Source: Desulfobacterales bacterium
GTDB lineage: Bacteria > Desulfobacterota > Desulfobacteria > Desulfobacterales > Desulfolunaceae
Length of the DNA stretch: 64,000 bases
NCBI GenBank assembly: GCA_022360815.1
Contig: JAKSCC010000310.1
Coordinates: forward strand, 39,028-103,027
Direction of reading: 5' to 3'
Of the stretch, positions 47,538-56,639 are shown piece by piece. Below the pieces are notes generated by a model. It saw only the letters and a list, made by a program, of their open reading frames with translations. It had not been told where the DNA came from and searched no databases. The position numbers and the translations under genes were made by a program. The number at the start of each line of letters is the position of its first letter. Position 1 is the stretch's first letter.

Positions 47538-48269
47538 CTATAAAGCCCCATTGCCGGACCAGGGGAACTTTAGGTGGTCCTCATTAAGAAAAAAGATGGC
47601 AAGCATACAGGTAAAGGGGGCGGAAACCAGGTTATCCACAATGTTTCTCACGGTTTCAAAAACCGACGTTTCAGGCAGAGGAGACAAAATCACTTCAGCA
47701 CCGGTTTGGGCCAGGGACATGATAAACCCAATGGCCAAAGCATACCCAAAAGTGCGCCACCACTTCCCTTTAACCAGGGATTTTGAATAGGCAAGAGCCT
47801 TCATCCCGGAGACCCCGCGCAAAGCAACAGCAAATACGAAAAAATAGTAGTAGATCGACCAGACAATCCCGGGAACAAGAAAGAGAAGAAAAAACCCCAT
47901 CACAATCCAAAAGGCTACAAACCCGGTCCACAACGCCGGAAGCCACCGCGTCACCGCAAAGTTCAAGGCCTCACCCCAGGAGAGTGAATGGCCATGAATC
48001 TTCTGATCCACAATCACGGCAAGCCCCATGGTGGCCACCACCCCAAAAAGGGCTTCGACAATCTGCAAAATACCGATAATAATTTTAATGGGGACTCCAA
48101 AGCCCCCCAGACCCGAGGACACCCAAAACTCCAGCAACAGACTCAGGGGCGTGTAGACCACCAGATAGATGGGAACAATGGCAGCCGCACTCTCCCAGAA
48201 CAGGTTCCATCCCACAGAAACCACACGTTCCAGATTGTACGAAGCGTGCATCACATCATCATAGCCCAT
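47538..48269 (-). CDS. Polytopic membrane protein of unknown function
   Basis: A 243-residue inner-membrane protein with about six hydrophobic stretches, including AAAIVPIYLVVYTPLSLLLEF, IIIGILQIVEALFGVVATMGLAVIV, WTGFVAFWIVMGFFLLFLVPGIVWSIYYYFFVFAVAL and SAPFTCMLAIFFLNED. The long hydrophobic centre followed by SGMKALAYSKSLVKGKWWRTFGYAL resembles the YciC/DUF975-like group of membrane proteins, in which this amphipathic KSLVKGKWWR block recurs, but I am not certain. The ATG at 48269 has AAGGAG six bases upstream. Single gene between the efflux promoter and the purine ABC operon. Confidence 0.75.
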   Translation of the reverse strand: MGYDDVMHASYNLERVVSVGWNLFWESAAAIVPIYLVVYTPLSLLLEFWVSSGLGGFGVPIKIIIGILQIVEALFGVVATMGLAVIVDQKIHGHSLSWGEALNFAVTRWLPALWTGFVAFWIVMGFFLLFLVPGIVWSIYYYFFVFAVALRGVSGMKALAYSKSLVKGKWWRTFGYALAIGFIMSLAQTGAEVILSPLPETSVFETVRNIVDNLVSAPFTCMLAIFFLNEDHLKFPWSGNGAL

Positions 48270-48307
48270 GGTTTTCTCCTTTGCTCTTTCGGTGCTGGCG
48301 CCTTCAA

Positions 48308-48331
48308 AACCTGTATTGAACCTGTATTGAA
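48308..48331. repeat. Short tandem repeat
   Basis: Two adjacent copies of AACCTGTATTG (11 bases each) just upstream of the membrane-protein gene. It may be a simple slippage duplication. Confidence 0.5.
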
Positions 48332-48340
48332 AAGGTAACA

Positions 48341-48376
48341 AAAAAGCCCCAACAGAACCATCTGCGGGGCTTTTTT
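48341..48376. terminator. Terminator of the purine transport operon
   Basis: A6 GCCCC ... GGGGC T6 around a 15-base loop; on the minus strand it follows the ABC ATPase stop by 27 bases. Confidence 0.88.
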
Positions 48377-48402
48377 CATTTAACAGGGCATATCGTCAAA
48401 CA

Positions 48403-49914
48403 TCAAGCCGCGCCTGCCATCATCAACCCCACGCGGGATCTTTTTTCGGTATCACTCACCTCAAACACATCCACAATTCGCCCCTCAAACATCACAGCAA
48501 TGCGATCCGAAAGGGAAAAAGCTTCGTTTAAATCTCCGGTCACCAGCAGAATGCCCGCGTTTTTTCGGGCATCCACCAGGTGTTCCCAGATCGCCTTGGC
48601 AGTGGCAATATCAAGGCCTTGCGTGGGCTGTTCGGCCACAATCAGCCCCGGGTTTCTGAAAAACTCCCGCCCCAAAACCAGTTTCTGGAGGTTGCCTCCC
48701 GAAAGGTGGCGCGCCTGCGACGAAAGCTGTCCGGGCAGTACGCTGAAACGGTCCACCACATTTTTGGACTCGCTGGTGGCACGCTTTCGTTTCAGCCAGG
48801 GGCCTTTTTTAAACCCTTTTCGTGTGGTCAGAAGAAAGTTATCGGAGAGATCCATCGATGGACAGGTTGCCAGCCCGATGCGATCTTCAGGGATATAGCT
48901 TAAGGCTTCCCGCACGTTGCGTTTTGAATAGAAGGTCTTCCAGCTGTCACCCAGTATGGAGATCTCTCCCTCCTCAATGGACTGAAGCCCGCAGATGGTC
49001 TCCACCAGAGGTTTCTGACCGTTTCCCGCCACCCCGACAATCCCCAGAATTTCTCCCCTTTTCAGGCTCAGAGAGATCTCTTTCATGCCGCCTCCGCTGA
49101 GACCAGAGACCGAAAGCACCTCACCGCCCTCTTCCACCTCTTCTCTGGCCACTTCAAGGAAGGTCTCTTTGCCCACCATCATACGCGCCAGATCATCTTG
49201 AGAGGTGACCTCTGAAATGGGCATGTCGTGAATCACTTCGCCCTTTCGAAGAATGGCCACCTCATCGGCAACACTCATCACCTCGCCCAGCTTGTGGCTG
49301 ATAAAGACGATGGATTTGCCCTGATCGGACATATGGTGAAGGGCTTTAAAGAGCTGTTCGCCCTCTTGAGGCGTCAGCACCGCCGTGGGTTCATCAAAAA
49401 TCAGAATGCGGCTTTCCCGAAGCAGAAGTTTTAAAATCTCAACCCGCTGCTTCTCTCCCATGGAGAGACTGGAGACCCGCATGGCCGGATCGATCTCAAG
49501 GGAGTGGGCCTTTGCCAGCTCTGCCACCCTTGCCTCCATCTCTCGAGGCTTTAAAATGGCACCGCCCTCCTGACCCAGAAAGACGTTTTCCGCAACGCTC
49601 ATGGACTCCACCAGCTTAAAGTGCTGATAGACCATGCCAACGCCTGCGGCGATGGCATCTTTGGCCGATGAAAAGCGCATTTCGCTGCCATCCACCACAA
49701 TCCGGCCCGAATCGGGCTGAAGGCGTCCGGCCAGCATACTCATCAGGGTGCTCTTTCCCGCACCGTTTTCTCCCAGAAGCGCTTTGATCATCCCTTTGCG
49801 AATGGTCAGGCAGATATTGCGGTTGGCGTGCACCTTCCCAAAGGATTTGCTGATCCCTTCAAGGGCGATCACCGTTTCGCCGCGGCCCGCTCTCTGAATC
49901 TTTTTCGAACTCAT
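48403..49914 (-). CDS. Nucleoside-type ABC transporter ATPase (two cassettes, BMP family system)
   Basis: Fused double-cassette ATPase of 503 residues, as in RbsA/MglA and the purine nucleoside importers YufO/NupO/BmpB. First cassette: Walker [10 protein letters not shown], signature LSMGE, Walker B LIFDEPT. Second cassette has a degraded Walker A (GVAGNGQKP) and signature LSGGN, usual for this class. The accompanying permeases and BMP receptor point to nucleosides. The ATG overlaps the gpt stop by four bases, so expression is coupled to the salvage enzyme. Confidence 0.94.
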   Translation of the reverse strand: MSSKKIQRAGRGETVIALEGISKSFGKVHANRNICLTIRKGMIKALLGENGAGKSTLMSMLAGRLQPDSGRIVVDGSEMRFSSAKDAIAAGVGMVYQHFKLVESMSVAENVFLGQEGGAILKPREMEARVAELAKAHSLEIDPAMRVSSLSMGEKQRVEILKLLLRESRILIFDEPTAVLTPQEGEQLFKALHHMSDQGKSIVFISHKLGEVMSVADEVAILRKGEVIHDMPISEVTSQDDLARMMVGKETFLEVAREEVEEGGEVLSVSGLSGGGMKEISLSLKRGEILGIVGVAGNGQKPLVETICGLQSIEEGEISILGDSWKTFYSKRNVREALSYIPEDRIGLATCPSMDLSDNFLLTTRKGFKKGPWLKRKRATSESKNVVDRFSVLPGQLSSQARHLSGGNLQKLVLGREFFRNPGLIVAEQPTQGLDIATAKAIWEHLVDARKNAGILLVTGDLNEAFSLSDRIAVMFEGRIVDVFEVSDTEKRSRVGLMMAGAA

Positions 49915-50402
49915 TTTTTTCGATCCAGTCCGGCTATGGGTTCCACAAACTGGGACTCGGAGTCCCAGGGGAAAAGGATCCAGGTATCCTGCCCCACCTC
50001 GGTGATAAAGGTATCCACCATGGGCTTGCCTTCGGGCTTGGCGTAAAGGGTTGCAAAATGGGCGCCGGGAAGCATATCCCGTACGATGTGAGCGGTTTTT
50101 CCGGTGTCCACCAGGTCATCGATAATCAGCCAGTTCTCGCCAGAGTCATGCAGAGGCTTCAGCACATCGGCCTTGCCCTGATCTTTCCAGGTGTAGGTGG
50201 AGACACAGATGGTCTCCACCAAATGAATATCCAACTCTCGAGCGATAATGGCCGCCGGAACCAGACCTCCCCGGGTGACAGCCGCAATGCCCTTCCACTC
50301 GGTCTCCATATCGAGAAGACGCCAGGCAAGTGCCTTGGCATCCCGATGAAGCTGTTCCCAGGAAATGGGGTAATTTCGACGATATCGTGAGGATTTGCTC
50401 AT
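49911..50402 (-). CDS. gpt: Xanthine-guanine phosphoribosyltransferase
   Basis: Salvage enzyme that turns xanthine or guanine plus PRPP into XMP or GMP at the inner face of the membrane. The 163-residue protein begins [29 protein letters not shown], as in Gpt, with [18 protein letters not shown], and the PRPP loop [15 protein letters not shown], and ends with a Trp/Phe-rich WILFPWDSE. The ATG at 50402 has GGAG six bases upstream; longer upstream reading is not family-like. Placed between the two permease genes and the ATPase of a nucleoside importer, it presumably traps the imported base as nucleotide. Confidence 0.95.
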   Translation of the reverse strand: MSKSSRYRRNYPISWEQLHRDAKALAWRLLDMETEWKGIAAVTRGGLVPAAIIARELDIHLVETICVSTYTWKDQGKADVLKPLHDSGENWLIIDDLVDTGKTAHIVRDMLPGAHFATLYAKPEGKPMVDTFITEVGQDTWILFPWDSESQFVEPIAGLDRKK

Positions 50403-50612
50403 GTTTTTCTCCATATTTTCAAATTCTTTGTAACGATTTGGTTTTGGCGAGTCGCTTTTTTGAAAAAAAGCTCCGCAAAAAACTTTTCTATTGATGGTAA
50501 AACAGGTGCTGTAAAAAACCTGTTTAAAAACCCCATGATTCATAATCAGGCAAAACGTTGCCTCTATAAAGGCAAGGCCCTGAATGGTCACAGGTCTCTT
50601 ATATATTGCCGA

Positions 50613-51533
50613 TCAATCGGCAGGTTCAATGTTGACTCCCAGAGCTTGAGGCGTTGCGACATTGCTTCCCTTCCAGGAAGAAAAAACCAAAACAATCAAA
50701 GTTAATCCATAGGGAAGCATCAGAAGAAACGAAGAGGGAATGTGGGTTCCGGAGGCCTGAAGCCGAAACTGAAAGGCCATGATCCCGCCAAAAAGATACG
50801 CCCCGGCAACGGCCCGTAAGGGGTTCCAGAAGGCAAAAATAACCAGTGCCACGGCAATCCAGCCGCGACCGGCCGAAAGATGGTTGGCCCACATGTGGGT
50901 ATAGGCAAGTGAGAGATAAGCCCCCCCCAGCCCCATAAAAAAACCGCCGCCCAACACACCCAGCCACCGATAATTTACCGGATTGATGCCCGAAGCCGAA
51001 GCGGCATCGGGGTTTTCACCCACCGAGCGCAGACGAAGGCCCGCCCGGGTGTTCTGAAAAAAGAGCCAGAGAATAAGAGGAATAAGATAGGAGATATAGA
51101 CCAGAGCATCCTGCTTGAAAAAGATGGGGCCCATAAAGGGGGTGGAAGAGAGCCCGGGAAGGGCCATCGGTGTAAACCCAGGGGCATTTTGTCCGATGAG
51201 CGGGGTGCCCAAATAGTTGGCCAACCCCACCCCTAAAATGGTCAAAGCCAGGCCCGAGACCACCTGATTGCCCAGAAAACCAAGACAGACGATGCCATGG
51301 ATGGCTCCCATAAGCACACCGGAAAGACCGCCTGCCAGAAAACCCAGCCAGCAGTTGCCCGTCACAAAGGAGATATAAAAACCGGCCAGAGCCCCCATGG
51401 CCATGGAGCCTTCCACACCCAGGTTTAAAACGCCTGACTTTTCACAGCAGATGGCGCCCAGTGTGGCAAAGAGAATCGGGGTTCCAGACTGAACCGTTGC
51501 CGCCAGAAGCGGAATAAGAATCTCTGGTGTCAT
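50613..51533 (-). CDS. Nucleoside-type ABC transporter permease (NupQ-like)
   Basis: Inner-membrane permease of 306 residues, BPD_transp_2 family. The start MTPEILIPLLAATVQSGTPILFATLGAICCEKSGVLNLGVEGSMAMGAL contains the E-[KR]-[SA]-G-VLNLGVEG signature of this purine/ribose permease group, and GAYLSLAYTHMWANHLSAGRGWIAVALVIFAFWNP is the second conserved block. The ATG overlaps the preceding permease stop by four bases. It pairs with the 354-residue permease encoded just upstream. About 210 bases separate it from gpt and hold an A/T-rich palindrome (GCTTTTTT..AAAAAAGC) near 50455. Confidence 0.93.
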   Translation of the reverse strand: MTPEILIPLLAATVQSGTPILFATLGAICCEKSGVLNLGVEGSMAMGALAGFYISFVTGNCWLGFLAGGLSGVLMGAIHGIVCLGFLGNQVVSGLALTILGVGLANYLGTPLIGQNAPGFTPMALPGLSSTPFMGPIFFKQDALVYISYLIPLILWLFFQNTRAGLRLRSVGENPDAASASGINPVNYRWLGVLGGGFFMGLGGAYLSLAYTHMWANHLSAGRGWIAVALVIFAFWNPLRAVAGAYLFGGIMAFQFRLQASGTHIPSSFLLMLPYGLTLIVLVFSSWKGSNVATPQALGVNIEPAD

Positions 51534-52594
51534 GCGCCCCTCCTCCGCTCAAAACGGTAGTTCACGAAAAAAGTACCTGCCAAAATGGTGAGGAGAATGA
51601 GCCCCTCCATGATTTCCCCAAAGGCTGCGGGAATCTGAAGCTCCAACTGAAGGTTTTCCACCCCCACGCGAAGCCCGGCCAGAAGAAACGAGGAGATTCC
51701 AATATAAAGAGGGTTCAGCCTTGCCAGCCACGCCACCACAATGGCGGTGTAGCCATAGCCGACCATGATGGTGGGCTGAAGACGATTCAAGGTGGCCGAG
51801 GCTTCGATCCAGCCCGCCCACCCGGCAAAGGCGCCGCTTAAAATCATGGAGATGATCACCAGCCTCTCATAGGGAAACCGGGCGTACTTGGCGGCTCGAA
51901 CGTTTTCGCCGCTTGCTTTGAGCTCGTACCCCATAAGGGTATATCGAAAGAAGATAAAGATGAGGATGCCTGAAATAAGGCAGAGAAGAATCCCCCAGTT
52001 GAGGTTGGTCTCCCCGATGTGACCGATCACCGCCCCGGAGGTGAACTCATCGGTCATGGGAAACCCAAAGCTGTCTTTGGATTTCCAGGATCCGTAGACC
52101 AGATAATCCAGGATCAAAATGGCGATGTAGTTGAGCATCAGGGTTACGATGATCTCGTTTGCGCGTGTTTTAAGTTTTAAAACCGCGGGAATCATCCCCC
52201 AGATCCCACCAAAAAGAGATGCTGCCACCATCATGGCCGGCATCATCACCCAAGCCGAGTGCCCGGGAAAAGTGATGGCCACCCAGGTGGCACCGATGGC
52301 ACCCAGGGCAAACTGCCCTTCGGCACCGATATTCCAGATCTGAAGCCGAAAAGCGATGGCCACGCCCAGAGAGCAGAGATAGATGGGAACCGCCTTTACA
52401 AGGCAGTCTTCAATGGCATAGCTTGAGCCAAATGCGCCTTCCAAAAGGAGCTTCAGTCCTTCAAGGGGAGAGTTCCCCTGAAACAAAAGCATGGCAGCAC
52501 TGATGATAAGCGACAGTACCAGAGCGCCCCCGTAGACAAGAACCACGTTCCATCCAAGGGTCTCCTGACGTTTTCTGATGGTTAAAACAGACAT
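51530..52594 (-). CDS. Nucleoside-type ABC transporter permease (NupP-like)
   Basis: Second permease (354 residues) of the BPD_transp_2 family. Conserved features are LGVAIAFRLQIWNIGAEGQFALGAIGATW (IWNIGAEGQ signature), KTRANEIIVTLMLNYIAILILDYLVYGSWK and NVRAAKYARFPYERL. Ribosome site before the ATG is weak. It follows the BMP receptor gene after a 295-base gap that contains a REP-like palindrome, so part of its expression may depend on readthrough. Confidence 0.93.
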   Translation of the reverse strand: MSVLTIRKRQETLGWNVVLVYGGALVLSLIISAAMLLFQGNSPLEGLKLLLEGAFGSSYAIEDCLVKAVPIYLCSLGVAIAFRLQIWNIGAEGQFALGAIGATWVAITFPGHSAWVMMPAMMVAASLFGGIWGMIPAVLKLKTRANEIIVTLMLNYIAILILDYLVYGSWKSKDSFGFPMTDEFTSGAVIGHIGETNLNWGILLCLISGILIFIFFRYTLMGYELKASGENVRAAKYARFPYERLVIISMILSGAFAGWAGWIEASATLNRLQPTIMVGYGYTAIVVAWLARLNPLYIGISSFLLAGLRVGVENLQLELQIPAAFGEIMEGLILLTILAGTFFVNYRFERRRGA

Positions 52595-52747
52595 CGTGTT
52601 TGTTATTTAAAGACCTGTGCAAAAAGGGGGCCCGGGAGCATGCCACGTGATCTCTAACGTGCACGACTCTTCGATTGCCACCCAGGATTTTTGGAAAAAG
52701 TGATGATTTAGGTAAATTGTTACCGGAAAAAAAGAGGGAGCACAAAT

Positions 52748-52848
52748 GATGAAATCGTAAAAAGTCGACGCGCCTTTGTCAGGCCCACAATATAAAATTC
52801 TCATATTGTGAGCCACTCAAAAGCCCCCTGACCTTTTGCAGAGCCATC
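52748..52848. repeat. REP-like inverted repeat, second copy
   Basis: GATGAAATCGTAAAAAGTC (from 52748) is imperfectly complementary to GACCTTTTGCAGAGCCATC (to 52848), and the centre holds the perfect arms CACAATAT (52786-52793) and ATATTGTG (52803-52810). The outer motif GATG..ATCGTAAAAAGTC is shared with the element at 41980. It lies inside the transport operon, between receptor and permease. Confidence 0.6.
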
Positions 52849-52889
52849 AAAAAAGCTCCCCCCTACAAACGGCTTGAATCCGCACTCGG

Positions 52890-53951
52890 TTACTCGGTGG
52901 TTCCCACCACGCCCTGAACAAACCAGTCCATGCCCAGAAGCTCGCCATCGGAAGCCTTGGCACCTTTGGCAATGCGAACCACGCCGGCCTGGTCTTTCAC
53001 AGGGCCTGCAAAAACAACAAGGCTGCCTTTTTTGATCTCATCACGGCATGCAAAGACCTTCTCTTTTACGGTATCAGGAACCATGGAACCCATGGGACTC
53101 AAATCCACAACACCTTCTGCCAGACCATTCCAGGAAGACCCGCTCTTCCAGGAACCCTCTTTGACGGAGTTGATCACATCCATATAAAAAGGCGTCCAGT
53201 TCCAGATGGGGGCCACAAGGTGTGACTTGGGAGCAAAGGAGCTCATGTCGGTGTTGTATCCCACAGAGTAGGCACCGCGCTCCTGGGCTGCTTCCTGAGG
53301 ACCGGGAGAGTCCTGATGCTGGGCGATCACGTCGGCACCGATATCCAGAAGGCTTTTGGCACCCTCTTTCTCTTTTGCCGGATCGTACCAGGTTTTGGTC
53401 CAGACCACACGTACTTCAGCCTTGGGATTGACCGCCTTAACCCCAAGCGTAAAGGCGTTGATCCCGCGAATCACCTCAGGAATGGGAAAGGCCGCCACAT
53501 AACCGAGGACATTGCTCTTGGTCATGGAACCGGCCACCATACCGGAGAGGTAGCGGGCCTGGTACATGCGACCAAAATAGTTGCCCATATTCTTGGAGGT
53601 TTTGTACCCAGAGCAGTGCATAAAGACGGTCTTGGGGAATTTTTTGGAGACCTTGAGCATGGGGTCCATGTAGCCAAAGCTTGTTCCAAAGACCACATCG
53701 TACTTCTTGCGGGCCATATTGAGAAAAACGCGCTCTGAATCAGCGCCCTCTTTAACTGCTTCAAGATATTTCACATCAACGTCGGGGAGATTTCCCAACG
53801 CCTGGCGAGCCACATCATGGGCATAGGACCATCCGGCATCACCCACGGGTGAGACATAGACGAAACCAACTTTAAGCTTCTTTTGGGCAGCTTGAGCGAC
53901 TCCCCCTGCCACAAGCAGCGAGAGAAAAACCAGAAACAGGACCTTGCGCAT
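52890..53951 (-). CDS. BMP-family nucleoside ABC transporter receptor
   Basis: Periplasmic receptor of 353 residues (signal peptide MRKVLFLVFLSLLVAGGVAQA, no lipobox cysteine) of the basic membrane protein/PnrA group that binds purine nucleosides. Family features: KVGFVYVSPVGDAGWSYAHDVARQ, YDVVFGTSFGYMDPM, GMVAGSMTKSNVLGYVAAFPIPEVIRGINAFTLGVK and GADVIAQHQDSPGPQEAAQ. The ATG at 53951 is six bases after GGAGG; an ATG two codons earlier is too close. It is the first gene of the five-gene purine operon. Confidence 0.94.
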   Translation of the reverse strand: MRKVLFLVFLSLLVAGGVAQAAQKKLKVGFVYVSPVGDAGWSYAHDVARQALGNLPDVDVKYLEAVKEGADSERVFLNMARKKYDVVFGTSFGYMDPMLKVSKKFPKTVFMHCSGYKTSKNMGNYFGRMYQARYLSGMVAGSMTKSNVLGYVAAFPIPEVIRGINAFTLGVKAVNPKAEVRVVWTKTWYDPAKEKEGAKSLLDIGADVIAQHQDSPGPQEAAQERGAYSVGYNTDMSSFAPKSHLVAPIWNWTPFYMDVINSVKEGSWKSGSSWNGLAEGVVDLSPMGSMVPDTVKEKVFACRDEIKKGSLVVFAGPVKDQAGVVRIAKGAKASDGELLGMDWFVQGVVGTTE

Positions 53952-54355
53952 TTTCATCCTCCACATGAGTTGTTGGGTGAAATCCAAAAAAGAATCGAGG
54001 CGTTACCGAAAAACAGAAAACAGGCCCGTCATGCATAGTCCCCTTGCGGAACGATGACGGCCTGTATTGACGTAGCCACGCTCTGTTTCAGATATCCGTG
54101 AAATCAGTGACCCCACGAAATATATGAAAGTCATTCTTTCAGCAAGAAGAAAGCTCATCAAGAAGGTAGAAAAAAGAGAGCTTGCAATCCTTGCTCAAAA
54201 ATGATTATTCTATTTTTTGTGTGAAAATTCCAAACCCTTTTCCAACACCCATGGATATCAATAGAAAGCAAGATTCAGCAAGCCCCCACAGCCGGACCTC
54301 TCTTTTTTATATGAAGTAAAAAATATAGTACAAAACCATTTGAAATAAAAGTACA
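53952..54355. other. Divergent region between the purine importer and guaD, with structured leader
   Basis: 404 bases. On the minus strand, 54032-54020 and 54065-54054 form a 12-bp stem (ACAGGCC-GTCAT / ATGACG.GGCCTGT, one bulge) followed by TTTTCTGTTTTT, a terminator-like hairpin about 70 bases before the receptor start. Upstream on the same strand is another stem (ATATTTCGTG / CACGGATAT). The arrangement looks like an attenuated or riboswitch-controlled leader, but the purine riboswitch consensus is not met. The guaD side is A/T rich without a clear promoter. Confidence 0.5.
54020..54065 (-). terminator. Terminator-like hairpin in the purine operon leader
   Basis: Stem ACAGGCCGTCAT / ATGACGGGCCTGT with one bulged base and a 20-base loop, then a U-rich stretch on the minus-strand transcript. 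It precedes, rather than follows, the BMP receptor gene, which implies attenuation. Confidence 0.6.
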
Positions 54356-55678
54356 ATGTCAGATAAAAACAGCCCGTCAAATCCCATCGCCGTCTACGGC
54401 TCTCTTCTTTACTTCACCGCCGACCCCATGACCCATGGCGAAAAGGCGTGCCACCACCACAGCAAGGGAATGCTTCTCATTGAAAACGGACGCATCACCT
54501 ATGTGGGGTCCCGCAGCATGGGGCCAAAACCACCTTTGGGGTCCACGATTTTTGACTACGGTGAAAAACTCATTCTTCCCGGATTTGTGGACACCCACCT
54601 CCACCCACCACAGCATGGGGTCATCGCCTCCAACAGCACCGAACTTCTCCACTGGCTCGATACCTATACCTTCCCGGAAGAGGCCCGCTTTTCAGACCCC
54701 GCACACTGCGAAAAAGCAGCCAAGGCTTTTTTTGATGAGCTTCTAACCCACGGAACCACCACACTCCTTGCCATGGCCACCGTGCACAGCAGCTCTGCCG
54801 AAGCCCTTTTCAAGGAGGCCCACAGGCGAAACATTCGGCTTATCACCGGCAAAACCCTGATGGATCGCAATGCTCCGGACTATCTTACCGATACCCCCCA
54901 AAGCGCCTACGATGAGAGTCTTTCCCTGATAAGGAAATGGCATGGCAAGGGACGTCTCGCCTACGGCGTCACCCCCCGGTTTGCCGTCAGCTCGACCCGT
55001 GAGCAGCTTGAGGCGTGCGGGGCGCTTCTTCAAAAAAGCCCCGGCATCTACCTGCACACGCATCTCTCTGAAAACCACCAGGAGATAAAGACCGTCAAAG
55101 AGCTCTTTCCCGAAGCCAAGGACTATCTGGATGTCTACGACCGCTACGGACTTGTAAAAGAGAGATCGATCTTTGCCCACGCCATCCACTTAAGTGAGCC
55201 GGAGTTTGCCCGCCTCAAAGAGAGCCGGGCCGCCATCTCCTTTTGCCCCTCATCCAATCTCTTTTTGGGAAGCGGCCTTTTCAGACTGAAAAAAGCCCGC
55301 GAATACGACATTCCCGTGGGACTGGGCAGCGATATCGGCGGTGGAACATCCTTTTCTCCCTTTCACACCATGGCCGAAGGCTTCAAGGTGTGCCAGCTCC
55401 TCAAAGAGCCCATCTCGGCCATGGGGACCTTCTATCTGGCCACCCTGGGCGGCGCCATCAGTCTGGGGCTGGAAAAAGAGGTGGGAACCTTTGCACCGGG
55501 ATTAGAAGGCGATTTTGTCGTGATCGACCCCAAGACAACCCCCCTTTCGGCCATGCGAACCGACCGATGCAAAAGCATAGAAGAACTTCTTTTTGTGCTG
55601 ATGATTTTAGGAGATGAGCGCTTTGTCTCAGCCACCCATGTGATGGGTGAGCAGGTAATGACAAAGCGCCCATTCTAA
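54356..55678 (+). CDS. guaD: Guanine deaminase
   Basis: Cytoplasmic zinc amidohydrolase that converts guanine to xanthine and ammonia. The 440 residues show the N-terminal strand domain, the metal motif DTHLHPPQ (H81, H83), YLHTHLSENHQEIK, FAHAIHLSEPEFARL, SFCPSSNLFLGSGLF and GLGSDIGGGTSFS with the metal-ligand Asp, all GuaD-specific. No strong ribosome site before the ATG. Divergent from the purine importer, so imported guanine can be deaminated to xanthine, which Gpt can also use. A perfect inverted repeat follows. Confidence 0.95.
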   Translation: MSDKNSPSNPIAVYGSLLYFTADPMTHGEKACHHHSKGMLLIENGRITYVGSRSMGPKPPLGSTIFDYGEKLILPGFVDTHLHPPQHGVIASNSTELLHWLDTYTFPEEARFSDPAHCEKAAKAFFDELLTHGTTTLLAMATVHSSSAEALFKEAHRRNIRLITGKTLMDRNAPDYLTDTPQSAYDESLSLIRKWHGKGRLAYGVTPRFAVSSTREQLEACGALLQKSPGIYLHTHLSENHQEIKTVKELFPEAKDYLDVYDRYGLVKERSIFAHAIHLSEPEFARLKESRAAISFCPSSNLFLGSGLFRLKKAREYDIPVGLGSDIGGGTSFSPFHTMAEGFKVCQLLKEPISAMGTFYLATLGGAISLGLEKEVGTFAPGLEGDFVVIDPKTTPLSAMRTDRCKSIEELLFVLMILGDERFVSATHVMGEQVMTKRPF

Positions 55679-55712
55679 ACGCATCGCCTCATGAGAGTAA
55701 AATAGCAAAACA

Positions 55713-55746
55713 CAAGGGTACCCTGGATGGTTCAGGGGTACCCTTG
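55713..55746 (+). terminator. Inverted repeat after guaD
   Basis: CAAGGGTACCC (55713-55723) and GGGTACCCTTG (55736-55746) are perfect 11-base complements with a 12-base loop, 35 bases past the stop. No U run, so it is only a probable terminator. Confidence 0.55.
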
Positions 55747-55822
55747 GTTGATCTACCAGAAATGGATTTGGGAGTGATCTTTACGAAATCAAAAAGAGCA
55801 TGTCCCCTTATTCTTCTTCCCT

Positions 55823-56173
55823 TTACACCTTTTTGACAACAGAACATTTAAGATACATGGCGCCGAAGCCTGTAACCTTGCAAGAGATATCGTGTCCATT
55901 TACAGGATCATCAAGAAGCTTAATATTTTTGACCTTCGTACCACATTTCACTGTGTCTTTCCCGGCCTTAAGATCTTTGATGATGGTGACTGTATCCCCA
56001 TCCTTCAAGGGAGTGCCATTGGCATCAAGAAACTGGGACACATCTTCTGAAGATGTATCGGAAGCCTGATCAGGTGCCCACTCATGACCGCATTCAGGGC
56101 ATACCCACATGAGCCCATCGGGATATACATAAGGTGAATTACATTTGGGACACATCTTCTCTTCAACTGACAT
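55823..56173 (-). CDS. YjdM/PhnA-family zinc-ribbon protein
   Basis: A 116-residue cytoplasmic protein with an N-terminal zinc ribbon (CPKCNSPYVYPDGLMWVCPECGHEW, two CxxC pairs) and a C-terminal SH3-like beta domain (LKDGDTVTIIKDLKAGKDT..KCGTKVKNIKLLDD..GHDISCKVTGFGAMYLKCSVVKKV), the YjdM (formerly PhnA) architecture. The name alkylphosphonate utilisation protein is historical; the true role is unclear. The ATG at 56173 has AGGA nine bases upstream; a longer upstream frame is unsupported. Stands alone next to degraded transposase sequence. Confidence 0.9.
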   Translation of the reverse strand: MSVEEKMCPKCNSPYVYPDGLMWVCPECGHEWAPDQASDTSSEDVSQFLDANGTPLKDGDTVTIIKDLKAGKDTVKCGTKVKNIKLLDDPVNGHDISCKVTGFGAMYLKCSVVKKV

Positions 56174-56248
56174 AGCAAAATTCCTGATTTTATTTATATA
56201 AACTTGGTTTAAAATATTTTTCTCATGCAACGAAACACTTAGCACGAA

Positions 56249-56581
56249 TTATCCAACCAACGCTTGGTTCTCAGCGTGATGACGCTTGTAACATGTCAAA
56301 CAGATCAAAGCCATAGTGGTTTTCGCTGTAAAGAGGGCCAGCAAAAAGACCAACCCAAATCGCATCCAAGCCAAACACCATTTGGGAGTTCGAGGCCTTT
56401 TCCAGTCAAATTGATCTCTGAACTGATGAGACATGCCTTCGATAAACGCTTTGGACCCAATGGCCCCGGAGTGCGTAAAATAACAATCATAAAAAGCATG
56501 TTCCCTTACTCCAATCCAGTGATGTCCGGTTACGTCTTTGCACGTCGCTTTTTTGATTTTTTTATCGAGACTTTTCCCCAT
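56249..56581 (-). pseudogene. Remnant possibly of a Y1 (REP-associated) transposase
   Basis: The frame carries YFTHSGAIGSKAFIEGMSHQFRDQFDWKRPRTPK (read in two pieces), which resembles the C-terminal block of Y1/REP-associated transposase-like proteins (YFTDG..GSKxFV.....F..KR). The HUH catalytic part expected upstream is absent, and an IS1-family relic occupies that place instead. The protein ends with a hydrophobic unrelated tail. I regard it as a decayed fragment; a small live gene is possible but unlikely. Family recognition is by eye and moderate. Confidence 0.45.
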
Positions 56582-56639
56582 GCTCCTCGTAGCAGTATAT
56601 TGCCATCAAAAGGTAGGAGATCAAACCGGCAAAAATTTG

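Noticed and set aside
48308-48331. Two adjacent 11-base repeats as a regulatory iteron
   Set aside because: Only two copies and no palindromic or positional support; reported as a simple tandem repeat.
50450-50500. A/T palindrome downstream of the NupQ-like gene as terminator
   Set aside because: The stem is entirely A/T apart from one G/C pair and would be weak; the genes on both sides are probably one operon.
54060-54180. Purine (guanine/adenine) riboswitch upstream of the BMP operon
   Set aside because: GACTATG and an ATATA stretch are present, but the conserved J1/2 and J2/3 core and paired loops are missing; kept only as an unclassified leader.
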